From assembly GCF_036346295.1 (NCBI RefSeq), contig NZ_CP107819.1, forward strand, positions 434,001-498,000: a stretch of DNA of 64,000 nucleotides, in the 5' to 3' direction. Positions 1 to 8,672 of this stretch are shown in pieces (position 1 is the first letter of the stretch; every line of letters starts with the position of its first letter). The DNA is from Streptomyces sp. NBC_00536 (GTDB taxonomy: Bacteria; Actinomycetota; Actinomycetes; Streptomycetales; Streptomycetaceae). Position numbers and translations under genes: made by a program. A model generated the notes under the pieces. That model made no database searches, had not been told where the DNA came from, and worked only from the letters and a program-made list of their open reading frames with translations.

Positions 1-265
1 TGCCCAGCTCCACGGTCGCCCGCCCGGGCACCGGCATGATCCAGGCCGCCCGGTGCGCGTCCCCGCTGACGCTGAACCGCATCACGATCTGCTCCGTGGC
101 GCCGTCCCAGCGCACCACGGAGCTCTCCCGGCCGACCCCGATCCGGGACCGGCCGTCGGGGATCATCGCGCCGCAACCGCAGGCGTAGGCCGGGCTGATG
201 AGCGAGCCGAGCTGGGTCGCGAGCAGGGCGAGCAGCACGGCGAGAATTCTTCGTTTCCTCCACAC
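1..265 (-). CDS. DUF2330-type secreted protein, 5' part only
   Basis: The gene runs off the left edge; 88 codons are visible. The GTG start at 265 is fixed by an in-frame TGA three codons upstream (272-274). The protein opens with a Sec signal peptide (MWRKRR, then a Leu/Ala-rich core, cleavage after SPAYA), followed directly by CGCGAMIPDG and a segment about bits such as RWDGATEQIVMRFSV and AWIMPVPG. A Cys-rich start just after cleavage, then a WDG..Q...MRF strand and a W(I)MPVP motif, is characteristic of DUF2330 proteins, which are exported, sometimes membrane-anchored, and of unknown function. Most of the domain and any C-terminal membrane helix lie outside the window. No strong ribosome site is seen (only TGAGA). 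Confidence 0.75.
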   Translation of the reverse strand, partial: MWRKRRILAVLLALLATQLGSLISPAYACGCGAMIPDGRSRIGVGRESSVVRWDGATEQIVMRFSVSGDAHRAAWIMPVPGRATVELG

Positions 266-358
266 GGGGTCTCAGACGGCAACCACCGTGATCCGGTTCC
301 GGTTCCGGTCGCGCGTCGCCGCGAGGCGGGCGGCGAAGCCGGTGGGGCCGGGGCCGAC

Positions 359-1648
359 CTAGCCGGCGGGACCTTCCGGAGCGGTCGGGGGCGAGACCGC
401 CCTGACGGTCGCGGCGCACGGCGCGCGGCACACCATGAAGTCGGCCCGCCCCAGCTCGTCCGCCACCTCACGGGCCAGCCGGACCAGGTCCTCGCCGCCC
501 GGACCGGACAGCGTCCACACAACGACCCGCCCCGCCCCGGCCGTTGCCGATCCGGCCGGGGGCGGGACGGCGGCGAAGCGGGCCCGGATGTCCGCCTCGG
601 CAGTCGCGGCGCGGGCCACGACCAGGGACTCGTAGCGCACCGGGGCCGTGTCCACGGCGCTCGCGGTCAGGGTCTCGCCGTCGATCAGCAGCTCGGTGTA
701 GCCGCGCCCGCCGTTCTCGGCGGGGCCGCGCGCGTGCGTGTTGCCCGGATACACGGCGAGGAAACCGCGCGCGGGCACCAGCCGATGGTGGACGTGCCCC
801 AGGGCCCAGTAGTCGTATCCCGCGGTCGCCAGCGTCCGCACGTCGGTCGGGGCACACGTCTTGCGGCTCCAGGCACCGTGCAGGCTGGTGTGCAGCAAGC
901 CGATGTTGGCGAGTCCCGGGATCCGGCGCGGATAGTCCGCCGCGAGGTCGCGGAGGTCATCGGCCTCCGCGATCGACTGGCCGTGCACGGCGGTCCCGAG
1001 GTGTTCCCAGTGGACGGTCTCCGGGGCGTGGGCGCCCAGCCAGCGCACGGAGGGCGGCAGGTGCAGTTTCTGCGGCAGCGGCGATTCCGCGTCGTGGTTG
1101 CCGGAGACGACGACGGTCACGAGCCCCTCGTCGTGGAAGCGGCCGAGCACGTCCTGAAAGGCCGTCAGGGCGGCGGCGTCGGCGTGATGCCGGTCGAAGA
1201 CGTCCCCGGCGACGAGGACCCCGTCGTAACGGCCGTCGGCGACCCGGCCCACGAGCGCGTCCAGGGCATCGTACGGAGCCTGCTCGGGGTCGATGGCGGG
1301 GGCGCCCGGATGGTCATCGAGCCCACGCAGCGGCGAGCCGATGTGCAGATCGGCAAGGTGGGCCAGCCGTATTCGCCCCGGGGCGGGGGGCACGGGAGCA
1401 GGGGCTTCGCCTCCGCCCTCGGCTCCGCTTCCGGGCCCGTCCGATCCGACCGAAACACGTCTGCCCGGGTTGACGTGTGGGTGCGGGTGCCCGGGGAGCG
1501 GTCGGTCCGGGAACGGCGGCGCGCCCGCCTCGGGCGGCTCTGCTGCGCGCGGCAGGACGGGGCCCGTACGTCCTGCGGGCTGCTCCGCGCGTCCTGCGTC
1601 CCGGACGGGGCCCGGCCGGGCGGGGGCCGGTACGAACGGCGTTGTCAT
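359..1648 (-). CDS. SbcD/YhaO-like metallophosphoesterase (putative DNA exonuclease)
   Basis: Calcineurin-like metallophosphoesterase of the DNA-repair exonuclease group. All metal-binding motifs are visible: DLHIG, AGDVFDR, SGNHD, a His in LLHTSLHG, and GHVHH. These coordinate two Mn ions for phosphodiester cleavage in SbcD, Mre11 and YhaO. The fold starts about 100 residues in; the N-terminal segment is a Pro/Arg/Ala-rich, low-complexity stretch without homology, so the start is uncertain. ATG at 1648 (MTTPFVPAP) is chosen over ATG 1660, and neither has a good ribosome site. Family members usually sit beside a SbcC/YhaN-like coiled-coil ATPase; none is found on either side here, so this one is an orphan. 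A role in DNA end processing is inferred from the family only. Confidence 0.85.
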   Translation of the reverse strand: MTTPFVPAPARPGPVRDAGRAEQPAGRTGPVLPRAAEPPEAGAPPFPDRPLPGHPHPHVNPGRRVSVGSDGPGSGAEGGGEAPAPVPPAPGRIRLAHLADLHIGSPLRGLDDHPGAPAIDPEQAPYDALDALVGRVADGRYDGVLVAGDVFDRHHADAAALTAFQDVLGRFHDEGLVTVVVSGNHDAESPLPQKLHLPPSVRWLGAHAPETVHWEHLGTAVHGQSIAEADDLRDLAADYPRRIPGLANIGLLHTSLHGAWSRKTCAPTDVRTLATAGYDYWALGHVHHRLVPARGFLAVYPGNTHARGPAENGGRGYTELLIDGETLTASAVDTAPVRYESLVVARAATAEADIRARFAAVPPPAGSATAGAGRVVVWTLSGPGGEDLVRLAREVADELGRADFMVCRAPCAATVRAVSPPTAPEGPAG

Positions 1649-1882
1649 GCTCGCCAGCATGCCGAGACGGGCGGCCCGACGGCACCCCCGCGGGCGGATC
1701 CAGGACATCGGAAAGGCGAACGGGTCGGCGACCGGCGAGCCCACCAGGAGCCTGCCGGGACGCGGGCCGGCCGAACCGCGGCTCCGGGCGCGCACACCGG
1801 GCCACCGGCCGGGCGGGCCAGGCGGGACGACCAGGCCGGGCAGGACGGCCCGCTGGGCGCTCGTACCGCGTCCGGACCGGAA

Positions 1883-2806
1883 TCAACCGGCACGGTGGTT
1901 GCCCAGGACGAGGTCGGTTTTGAACGCGTTGCGCTCCAGCAGCCAGCCCTCGGCGCGCAGCTTGCCCATCAGGTCGGCGCGCAGCCGCACCGCCTCGCCG
2001 AAGGTGTCCGCCTTGGCGGTGATCTCGGTGAACCAGGACTCCCGCCCGTCCCCGTCGCACAGCGGGGTGATCTGCATCTCCACCGCGTGACCGAGGATCT
2101 CGCCGGGGTAGTTGGTCTGCCGGACCGGCCCGTGGATCAGGGGTGCGGCCGCGACGGCCTCCGCCCAACCCGCGGGTTTGGCGGGCCACTTCCGCATCTT
2201 TCCGGGCAGCCGGTCGAGCGCGATGGCCCGGCACGCGACCGGATCCGGCAGCGCGCCCGGTGCGAGGTCCGGCGCGGGCTCGCGCTTCTTGTTGGAGAAG
2301 TCGAGCGTGGCCCGCGAGTAGCTGAGGTTGACCTGCGGGTCGTAGTTGGTGTCCCGGCAGTCGAAGCGGTGCGCGTTGGCCCGGTCGAGGGCCTCCTCGA
2401 CGGCGGCGAGGTCCGTCCCGTCGCCGACGATGTCGAACCGCGTCTTGTAGGTCAGCCGCAGCCGGTCCTCGGCACCGTCGTGGCGGAACCGGATGATCCA
2501 GCCCTGTCCGGCGAAGCTCAGCTCCGCGTCGTCCATGTACTGGGCCACCTCGAAGCCGCTCGACTCCCCGAGCCCGAGCGCGCCGGCGGCCCGGCCGAGG
2601 GGGGCGCCGTCGGCGCCCAGGATCCGGCGGGGGTCGACGAGCAGCTTGACCTGGTAGGTCGGCGCGGCATTGGGCGCGGTGGTGGGCTCGGCCTGGCCGA
2701 CGGCCGCTTCATCCGCCCCATCCACCCCATCCGCAACCGCTGCCTCACCCGTCGCCGCTTCACCGACCGCTGCCTCACCGACCGGCGCCCACGTGGCTGT
2801 CCCCAC
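1883..2806 (-). CDS. CYTH-like hypothetical protein
   Basis: The gene is credible: high third-position GC, and AGGGGG six bases before GTG 2806 (GTG 2809 is an alternative; a longer upstream reading is open but lacks an ATG and a site). The product is about 307 residues. The first 50 residues are Ala/Gly/Glu-rich with an imperfect GEAAVGEAATGEAAV repeat. The rest has alternating charged strands such as YQVKLLVDP, IIRFRHDG, RLRLTYKTRF, VEMQITPL and WFTEITAKAD, with paired E/R/K residues as in the tunnel enzymes of the CYTH/triphosphatase superfamily. The canonical N-terminal ExExK is not clear (QVKLL), so activity may differ or be lost. Family assignment is tentative. It may form a transcription unit with the phosphoesterase 234 bases downstream. 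Confidence 0.7.
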   Translation of the reverse strand: MGTATWAPVGEAAVGEAATGEAAVADGVDGADEAAVGQAEPTTAPNAAPTYQVKLLVDPRRILGADGAPLGRAAGALGLGESSGFEVAQYMDDAELSFAGQGWIIRFRHDGAEDRLRLTYKTRFDIVGDGTDLAAVEEALDRANAHRFDCRDTNYDPQVNLSYSRATLDFSNKKREPAPDLAPGALPDPVACRAIALDRLPGKMRKWPAKPAGWAEAVAAAPLIHGPVRQTNYPGEILGHAVEMQITPLCDGDGRESWFTEITAKADTFGEAVRLRADLMGKLRAEGWLLERNAFKTDLVLGNHRAG

Positions 2807-3024
2807 CACCGACCCCCTCGAACTCCCGCGAAACCAAACCCGTCGACCCCTCAACCCGTCACGTGGAACACACACCACCAGTCCGGACGAAAGCCGCGGA
2901 ACCGGACAGGTGAACGGCACGTGAATTGAGGCCGGGACCAATGTCCTGACCTGCGGGGTCGTCCGACCTTACGGGGTACGGGAAGTCGGCGCACGCTCCG
3001 TCGCCATCTCGTGACGCGGGCGCG

Positions 3025-3052
3025 CCCCCGCCCGGGCCCCGGCCCGCGGGGG
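3025..3052 (-). terminator. GC-rich hairpin after the A-T-R gene
   Basis: Immediately beyond the TGA of the A-T-R gene, CCCCCGC (3025-3031) pairs with GCGGGGG (3046-3052), with further G/C pairing possible inside. There is no U-tract, as is common for Streptomyces terminators. Assignment rests on position and symmetry only. Confidence 0.4.
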
Positions 3053-6000
3053 TCAGCCCGCGGGTGACGGGATGAATCCGGAGGCGTGGAAGTAGCCGAT
3101 GCACGCGTCGAGGAACGCGGCGTCGACGGGTGGGCAGCTCAGTCCGCTGCCCGCGAGGTCGGCGTCGATCCGCTCCCGGCCGAGGGCCGGGAAGTGATCG
3201 GTCGTGCAGAGTTCCTCAAGTGTGAGGTCGCTGCCGGCGGCCAGGGTGGTGAACCGGGGAGCGAACGGCGCGAAGGAGTGGCCCGGCCGCTCGGCCAGAT
3301 GGGCTTCCATCGCCCCGGTCCAGCGGTGGTAGCCGACGGTCTCGATCCGGTGCCCGTGGACGCGCAGCCGCTGGACGAGGTCGGCGAGGAGCGCCTCGCG
3401 CGGGTTCACGTGGTGGTACGTCTGCCCCTGGGCCTCCCGGTGCGTGGCGAGGTGGGTGATCGAGGCGGCCACGTGGTCCACGGGGACGAAGTTGAGGGCC
3501 ACGGGCAGGTCGGGGGCCAGCCCCAGCTCCGTGATCACCTTGAACAGTTCGCAGAGGGCGGCTCCGCTGTCCCAGGTGTGGCTGAGCGTGTCGCCGGTGA
3601 TCTCGTGCGGCCGGTGGACGGCCACCGGCAGCCCGGCGCGGGCGGCCTTGCGCAGCAGTTCCTCGGCGATCCACTTGCTCTCGGTGTACCCCATGGAGAG
3701 CAGCTCGACGTGGTCGAGCTGGGTGTCCTCGCTCACCTCGCGCACCCCGGCCGCGCCGAATCCGTGCACCACCCCGATGGTGGAGACGTAGTGCAGCGGT
3801 ACGGCCCGGCGCGCCGCGAGCGCGATCAGTTCCCCGGTGCCGTCGACGTTGGCGGGACGCAACTGCTCATAGGGATAGAGGAAGTTGACGTCGGCTCCGC
3901 AGTGGTGGATGACGTCCGCGCGGGCGGCCTGGTGGTCGAACTCGGCCTCCGTCAGCCCGAGGCGGGGCGCCGCCAGGTCGCCGAGCAGCGGGTGGATCCG
4001 TTCGGCGGGCAGCGGCCGGGTGATGCCGTGGCGCCGCTGCGCCCGGGCGATCCTGCGGTGGGCGTGCGCGAGGTCCCGGGCGCGGACCAGCAGGTGCAGC
4101 TCGGCGTCGGTGCGGTCGAGCAGGGTGCGCAGCAGGTGGGCGCCGAGGAAGCCGCTGGCCCCGGTGAGCAGTACGTGGCGCGGCACCCGCCAGTCGGGGC
4201 GGTCGTGCGCGGTGATGGGGACGGGGGTGACGCGCGGGACCGGCCGCTCCAGATCGGCGAGCCAGCGGCCCGCGACGGGCGCCCCGCGCGGGGTCGACCG
4301 GTCGTGGACGGTGGCCTCGACGGCGACGATGAAGGCCTTGAGGGTGGGCTGGTTCAGGAGGTCGCCGACCAGCCGGTAGCTGTGCGCGCCGCCGATGGAC
4401 AGGGCGGCCTGGACGGTGTTGACGAGCTGGGCGGCGATCAGGGAGTTCCCGCCGCGGACGAAGAAGTCGTCGTCGGGGGCGTGCGAAACGTCCTGCGGAA
4501 GGGTCTGTTCCCAGATCCGCGAGACGAGGGCGGCAATGGTCTCGGCCGTGGCCTCGCCCACGCCCTCGCCCACGCCCTCACCCTCGCCCTCGCCCTCGCC
4601 CGTGGCCGGGGACGGCGCCAGGGCGAGCAGCGCGGCCCGGTCCACCTTGCCGTTCGCGGCCAGGGGCAGCCGGTCGAGCACGGTGATCGTCGCCGGGACC
4701 ATGAACGCGGGCAGCCGCTCGGCGAGGTGGGCGCGCAGTTCCCGTACGTCCGGGTGGCGGCCGGGCCGGGTGGCGGCCGCGAACAGGGCGAGGTGGCGGG
4801 TGGCGCCGTCCTCGCGGGCGAGCACCACGGAGTCGGTGATCGCCGGGTGGGTCGCGACCGCGTCGCGGATCTCGTCGGGTTCGATCCGGAACCCGCGCAC
4901 CTTGACCTGGTCGTCACGGCGGCCGCAGAACTCCATCTCCCCGTCCGCGTGGCGGCGTACGAAGTCACCGGTGCGGTAGAAGCGCCCGCGCTCCGCACCG
5001 TACTCCGCACCGGACTCCGGGTTCCCGGAACCGGCCTCCAGGGTCACGAACCGGCGGGCGCTCTCGGCCGGGTTGCCCAGGTAGCCCGCGGCGACGGCGG
5101 GTCCGCCGATCCACAGCTCGCCCTCCTCCCCCGGCCCGGCCCGCGTGCCGTCCTCCCGGAGCACGAGGCAGACGGTGTCGGCGATGGGGCGGCCTATGGG
5201 TATGCCGGTGGCGCCCTCGGGAACGGCCTCCACCTGGTGGGCGACCGCGACGCACGCGGTCTCGGTGGGACCGTAGGCGTTGATCAGCCGCTCCGGCCGC
5301 CCCTGCTCCAGGACGCGGCGGGCCGCGTCCGGGCGCAGGGCCTCGCCGCCGGTCAGGACGTAGCGCAGGCCCGCGAAGGTCTCGGGGCGCTCGTGCGCGA
5401 TGTGGTGGAACACGCTGGTGGTGGCGAAGAGGACGGTGATCTCCTGCTCGCGCAGGAAGGCGGCGAGGGCGTACGGGGCGAGCAGCAGGGTCGAGTCGGC
5501 GGGGACCAGGCAGGCCCCGTTCAGCAGGGCGGGCCACATCTCCAGGACGGAGGCGTCGAAGGAGAGGGTGGCCGCGTGCAGCACCCGGTCGGTGGGCCGG
5601 ACGTCGAAGAAGCCGTTGCCGACGGAGAGCCGGACCAGCCCGCGCTGGGGCACGGGCACGGCCTTGGGGCGCCCGGTGGTGCCGGAGGTGAACATGACGT
5701 ACGCGGGCACGTCGGCCCGGATCCCGGCCCCGACCCCCTCCCCCTTACGGAGTTGCGCCCGGCCGGCGGCCAGGATCCGTTCGTGGTCCCAGGTCGGGGC
5801 GATCTCGGGATCCACCGAACCGGCACCGGGCAGCCGCACGACGGCGAGGGCCTCGGCGTCCTCCAGCATGCCGGTCACCCGGGCCGCGGGCAGGGTCGGA
5901 TCCAGCGGCAGATAGGTGGCTCCGGCGCACACCACGCCCAGCAGCGCGACGCAGGCCTGGGGACCGCGCGAGCCCGCCACCGCGACCACGGCTCCGGGAG

Positions 6001-6202
6001 TGACCCCCAGGGAGCGCAACCCGGACGCGAACTCCCGCACATGGAGCGCGAGTTCGGCGTAGGTGTAGCGCGTGCCGCCGGGCTCGTCCACGGCGAGGCG
6101 CTCCGCGTACCGCCGGGCCCGCTCGAAGAACAGCTCCGCCACCGGCCGTGCGTGGACGTTCTCGTCCGCCCGGCCCGCCGGGTCCACCACTGTCTCGGTC
6201 AT
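3053..6202 (-). CDS. One-module NRPS: adenylation, carrier, thioester reductase (A-T-R)
   Basis: The 1,049-residue start is set by ATG 6202, behind GAGGGGGAG. The adenylation domain (about 20-550) has FTSGTTGRPK near 170, NAYGPTE, YRTGD, GRRDDQVKVRGFRIEP and ANGKVDR. Aligned by eye to GrsA-type domains, the pocket reads roughly D-A-L-F-L-G-A-C-V-K, meaning a free alpha-amino group is likely bound (Asp first) but the amino acid is unclear. An acidic Gly-Glu/Val linker leads to a carrier domain with Ser587 in GGNSL. The C-terminal part (about 670-1049) is an NADPH-dependent SDR reductase with TGASGFLG and YTESK, which releases the thioester as an aldehyde or alcohol. No condensation domain is present, so it should reduce an amino acid, as Lys2 and carboxylic acid reductases do. 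A two-component pair lies directly upstream on the same strand. Confidence 0.93.
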   Translation of the reverse strand: MTETVVDPAGRADENVHARPVAELFFERARRYAERLAVDEPGGTRYTYAELALHVREFASGLRSLGVTPGAVVAVAGSRGPQACVALLGVVCAGATYLPLDPTLPAARVTGMLEDAEALAVVRLPGAGSVDPEIAPTWDHERILAAGRAQLRKGEGVGAGIRADVPAYVMFTSGTTGRPKAVPVPQRGLVRLSVGNGFFDVRPTDRVLHAATLSFDASVLEMWPALLNGACLVPADSTLLLAPYALAAFLREQEITVLFATTSVFHHIAHERPETFAGLRYVLTGGEALRPDAARRVLEQGRPERLINAYGPTETACVAVAHQVEAVPEGATGIPIGRPIADTVCLVLREDGTRAGPGEEGELWIGGPAVAAGYLGNPAESARRFVTLEAGSGNPESGAEYGAERGRFYRTGDFVRRHADGEMEFCGRRDDQVKVRGFRIEPDEIRDAVATHPAITDSVVLAREDGATRHLALFAAATRPGRHPDVRELRAHLAERLPAFMVPATITVLDRLPLAANGKVDRAALLALAPSPATGEGEGEGEGVGEGVGEATAETIAALVSRIWEQTLPQDVSHAPDDDFFVRGGNSLIAAQLVNTVQAALSIGGAHSYRLVGDLLNQPTLKAFIVAVEATVHDRSTPRGAPVAGRWLADLERPVPRVTPVPITAHDRPDWRVPRHVLLTGASGFLGAHLLRTLLDRTDAELHLLVRARDLAHAHRRIARAQRRHGITRPLPAERIHPLLGDLAAPRLGLTEAEFDHQAARADVIHHCGADVNFLYPYEQLRPANVDGTGELIALAARRAVPLHYVSTIGVVHGFGAAGVREVSEDTQLDHVELLSMGYTESKWIAEELLRKAARAGLPVAVHRPHEITGDTLSHTWDSGAALCELFKVITELGLAPDLPVALNFVPVDHVAASITHLATHREAQGQTYHHVNPREALLADLVQRLRVHGHRIETVGYHRWTGAMEAHLAERPGHSFAPFAPRFTTLAAGSDLTLEELCTTDHFPALGRERIDADLAGSGLSCPPVDAAFLDACIGYFHASGFIPSPAG

Positions 6203-6327
6203 CGACGCTCCCCCTCTTCCTCGGAGACGGAAACGTATCCTCCGCTCGGTTTCCCGGAAGCGGGCCGACGTCATCCGGCCACCGAAGAGGGTCAACACGG
6301 CGCGAATCCACCGGATCAGCGGGACAT

Positions 6328-7101
6328 CTAAGCCAAGTCCCCCGTACGGGCCGCCTCGACGAGCCCGGATTCGTAGGCGGCGATGACCGCTTGCGCACGG
6401 TCGCGCACGCCGAGTTTGCCGAAGACGTTCGTGATGTGGTTCTTGACGGTGGACCCGCTGATGTCCATCTCCCCGGCGATCTCCGCGTTGTCGAGGCCGG
6501 TGGCCATCAGCCGCCACACCTCGGCCTCCCGGGGCGTGAGGTCGCCGACGGCCGGTACGCGGTCGGTCGGCCGGGGCCGGGTCCGGGCAGGTGCGGTGAC
6601 GTAGGCGGAGAGCAGCCGGGTGAGCAGGCGTGGGGCGACGGCGGCCTCGCCCGTGTGGACCGTGCGGACCGCGGCGAGCAGTTCCTCGGGGGAGACGTCC
6701 TTCGGCAGGAAGCCGGAGGCGCCGGCGCGCAGGGCGGCCACGACGTACTCGTCCAGATCGAAGGTGCTCAGGGCGAGCACCCGGCACCCCGGCAGTTCCG
6801 CGGCGATCCGCCCGGTGGCCCCCACCCCGTCGAGGACCGGCATCCGGATGTCCATCACGATGACGTCGGGGTGGTGGCGGTGGGCGAGGGCCACGGCTTC
6901 CTCGCCGTCGCCCGCCTCGGCGACCACCCGGATGGCGGGGTCGGGCCCGAGGATCAGGGCCAGACCGCGCCGGACGAGCGGCTGGTCGTCGGCGATCAGC
7001 ACCCGGATCGGCTCCTGCGCCCCGCCGTTCCCGGCCATGCCCGCATCCGCCCTCGCCTCGGCGTTCATCGACGTGACCGGCCCGTTCATCGGCGTGTTCA
7101 T
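6328..7101 (-). CDS. NarL/LuxR-family response regulator
   Basis: A 257-residue response regulator. ATG 7101 has a perfect AGGAGG eight bases upstream. The receiver domain shows the acidic pair in IADDQ (38-39), the phosphoacceptor Asp84 in VMDIRMP and the Lys in FLPKD. The C-terminal LuxR helix-turn-helix runs from LTPREAEVWRLMATG through ISGSTVKNHITNVFGKLGV. The first 30 residues (two MNGP-like stretches) are an unconserved extension. It overlaps the upstream kinase stop by 4 nt (ATGA), so the two are translationally coupled and form a cognate pair. Likely targets are the divergent MMPL exporter and perhaps the A-T-R synthetase 125 bases downstream; this is inferred from position only. Confidence 0.95.
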   Translation of the reverse strand: MNTPMNGPVTSMNAEARADAGMAGNGGAQEPIRVLIADDQPLVRRGLALILGPDPAIRVVAEAGDGEEAVALAHRHHPDVIVMDIRMPVLDGVGATGRIAAELPGCRVLALSTFDLDEYVVAALRAGASGFLPKDVSPEELLAAVRTVHTGEAAVAPRLLTRLLSAYVTAPARTRPRPTDRVPAVGDLTPREAEVWRLMATGLDNAEIAGEMDISGSTVKNHITNVFGKLGVRDRAQAVIAAYESGLVEAARTGDLA

Positions 7102-8351
7102 CGGCGTACCTCCTCGCGTATCGACGTACCCACGCCCGGGCCCGTGGGCAGGTCGGCCGCCACCCGGAACCCGCCGTCGTCGAGCGCCCCCGCGTCCAGC
7201 GTGCCGCCCTGCAGCGCGACGCGTTCGCGCATGCCGGTCAGCCCGTAGCCGGAGCCGGGCCGCCCCGGCCGGGCCGCGCCGTCGTCGCGCACTTCGACGG
7301 TGATCCGGTCCGGGTGGTACGCGAGGCGTACGGACGCCCGCGCGTCCCCCGCGTGCTTGCGGGTGTTGGTGAGCCCCTCCTGGACGAGCCGGAACACGGT
7401 GAGGCCGACGGTCGGCGGCAGCGGGTACGGCTCGCCCCGGACGCTCAGTTCGGTCGGCAGCCCCGACTGCCGGGACTCGGTGACGAGCCGGTCCAGGTCG
7501 TCGGCGCCCGGCTGCGGCGCCTCGGGTCCGGCCGGGCGGGGCGGCGGACCGTCCGGGTGCCGCGTCGCGTCGTGGGGCGGGTCGTCGGCCCGCAGGACGT
7601 CGAGGAGCTGGCGCATCTCGCTCAAGGCGAGCCGTCCGGAGTCCTCCAGGGTGACCAGCGCCTCGCGCGCGGCGTCCGGGGCGTGCGCGAGATTGGCCCG
7701 GGCGCCGCCCGCCATCAGCTGCATGACGGTGATGTGGTGGGCCACGATGTCGTGCAGCTCCCGCGCGATGCGGCGGCGTTCCTCGGCGACGGCCCGTTCG
7801 GCCAGCAGCCCGCGGTTGGCGTCCACCTCCCGCTGCCAGCGGTTGACCAGCAGCGCGGCCACGACGACGAGCACGGTCGAGGTGGTGTACCCCAACGCGG
7901 CCCAGGCGAGTGACAGCCCGTGCACCGGGCCGAGCAGGGCCAGCGACGCGGTCGTGAGGCCCGCCGCCACGGTGGCCGCCGGGCGGCCGGTCCGGACGAC
8001 CGTGAACAGGGCCACCACCAGGCTGGTGTTGAGCCCCGGCGCGACCGGGAGTCCCAGCCGCAGCACCACTTCGAGGGCCATGACCACCGCGAAGACCGGG
8101 ACCGGGTGGCGGCGCCGTACGAGCAACGGGAGCGCGGCGACCACGAGGAGCAGCATGCCGCCCCCGGTGACGGGCCAGTCGCCGGACTGCTTCGCCATGC
8201 CGAAGCCGATCAGGTCCACCGCCAGCGCGCCGATGGTGACGAGCCCGTCCTCGCGCGTCCACAGCGGTGTCGCGGCATCGCTGCCCCGCGCATCGCTGCC
8301 CCTCGGATCGCGTCCCCCCAGGCCACGGCCCCTCGCGTCACGGCCCCTCAT
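7098..8351 (-). CDS. NarL-type sensor histidine kinase
   Basis: A 417-residue membrane histidine kinase of the HisKA_3 type. ATG 8351 follows GGGAGAGGA with a 4-base gap, preferred to the in-frame ATG 8426, which has a poorer site. After a charged Arg/Gly/Asp-rich N-terminus come four to five hydrophobic helices (about 45-165), then the dimerisation helix with His200 in RRRIARELHDIVAHH. The GHKL ATPase domain has the N-box region QEGLTNTRKHA, the G1 motif VRDDGAA and GYGLTGMRERV. The sensor part has almost no extracellular loops, as in intramembrane-sensing kinases that monitor envelope stress or membrane-active compounds. That fits the divergent MMPL exporter, but the signal is unknown. Confidence 0.94.
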   Translation of the reverse strand: MRGRDARGRGLGGRDPRGSDARGSDAATPLWTREDGLVTIGALAVDLIGFGMAKQSGDWPVTGGGMLLLVVAALPLLVRRRHPVPVFAVVMALEVVLRLGLPVAPGLNTSLVVALFTVVRTGRPAATVAAGLTTASLALLGPVHGLSLAWAALGYTTSTVLVVVAALLVNRWQREVDANRGLLAERAVAEERRRIARELHDIVAHHITVMQLMAGGARANLAHAPDAAREALVTLEDSGRLALSEMRQLLDVLRADDPPHDATRHPDGPPPRPAGPEAPQPGADDLDRLVTESRQSGLPTELSVRGEPYPLPPTVGLTVFRLVQEGLTNTRKHAGDARASVRLAYHPDRITVEVRDDGAARPGRPGSGYGLTGMRERVALQGGTLDAGALDDGGFRVAADLPTGPGVGTSIREEVRR

Positions 8352-8672
8352 GCGGTCCTCTCCCGGAGCCGCCACCCGTCCCTCCGGCCCGTGCCGGTGC
8401 GCCGCGACCACCACGCTGAGATCCATTCTCGCACCGGGGCCCGTACGGCGGCCACGGACCGTGGGGGGAGCCGCGGACCAGGAGCAGGGTCCTGGGTACC
8501 GGCCGCCGCCCCACCACGGTCCCCGTCCGCTTCTCATCCCGCGCCCGGACGACGGGGCCGCTTCCCGCTGATGGTCTGGAACCAGGCCGGAACGCACCCC
8601 GAGCCCCTGCCCTGCCCCGTGGCACCGCAGCCCCTCAACGGCCCTTCAACGCCGCACCACCGGAGGAATTTC
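8352..8672. promoter_or_regulatory. Divergent promoter region, kinase / MMPL
   Basis: These 321 bases separate the kinase (minus) and the MMPL gene (plus), so both promoters should lie here. I see no second gene and no unambiguous -35/-10 pair. The MMPL ribosome site GGAGG is at 8662-8666. The region is the best place to look for the response regulator's binding site. Confidence 0.4.

Noticed and set aside
53..2929. A 958-codon plus-strand frame at the left end
   Set aside because: Opposes a metallophosphoesterase with all five metal motifs and a CYTH-like gene; no motif of its own.
3086..6331. A 1,081-codon open frame on the plus strand opposite the A-T-R gene
   Set aside because: It is antisense to a gene with complete A, T and R motifs and reads as Val/Gly/Asp/Arg-rich low complexity without a ribosome site; a by-product of GC-rich codon bias.
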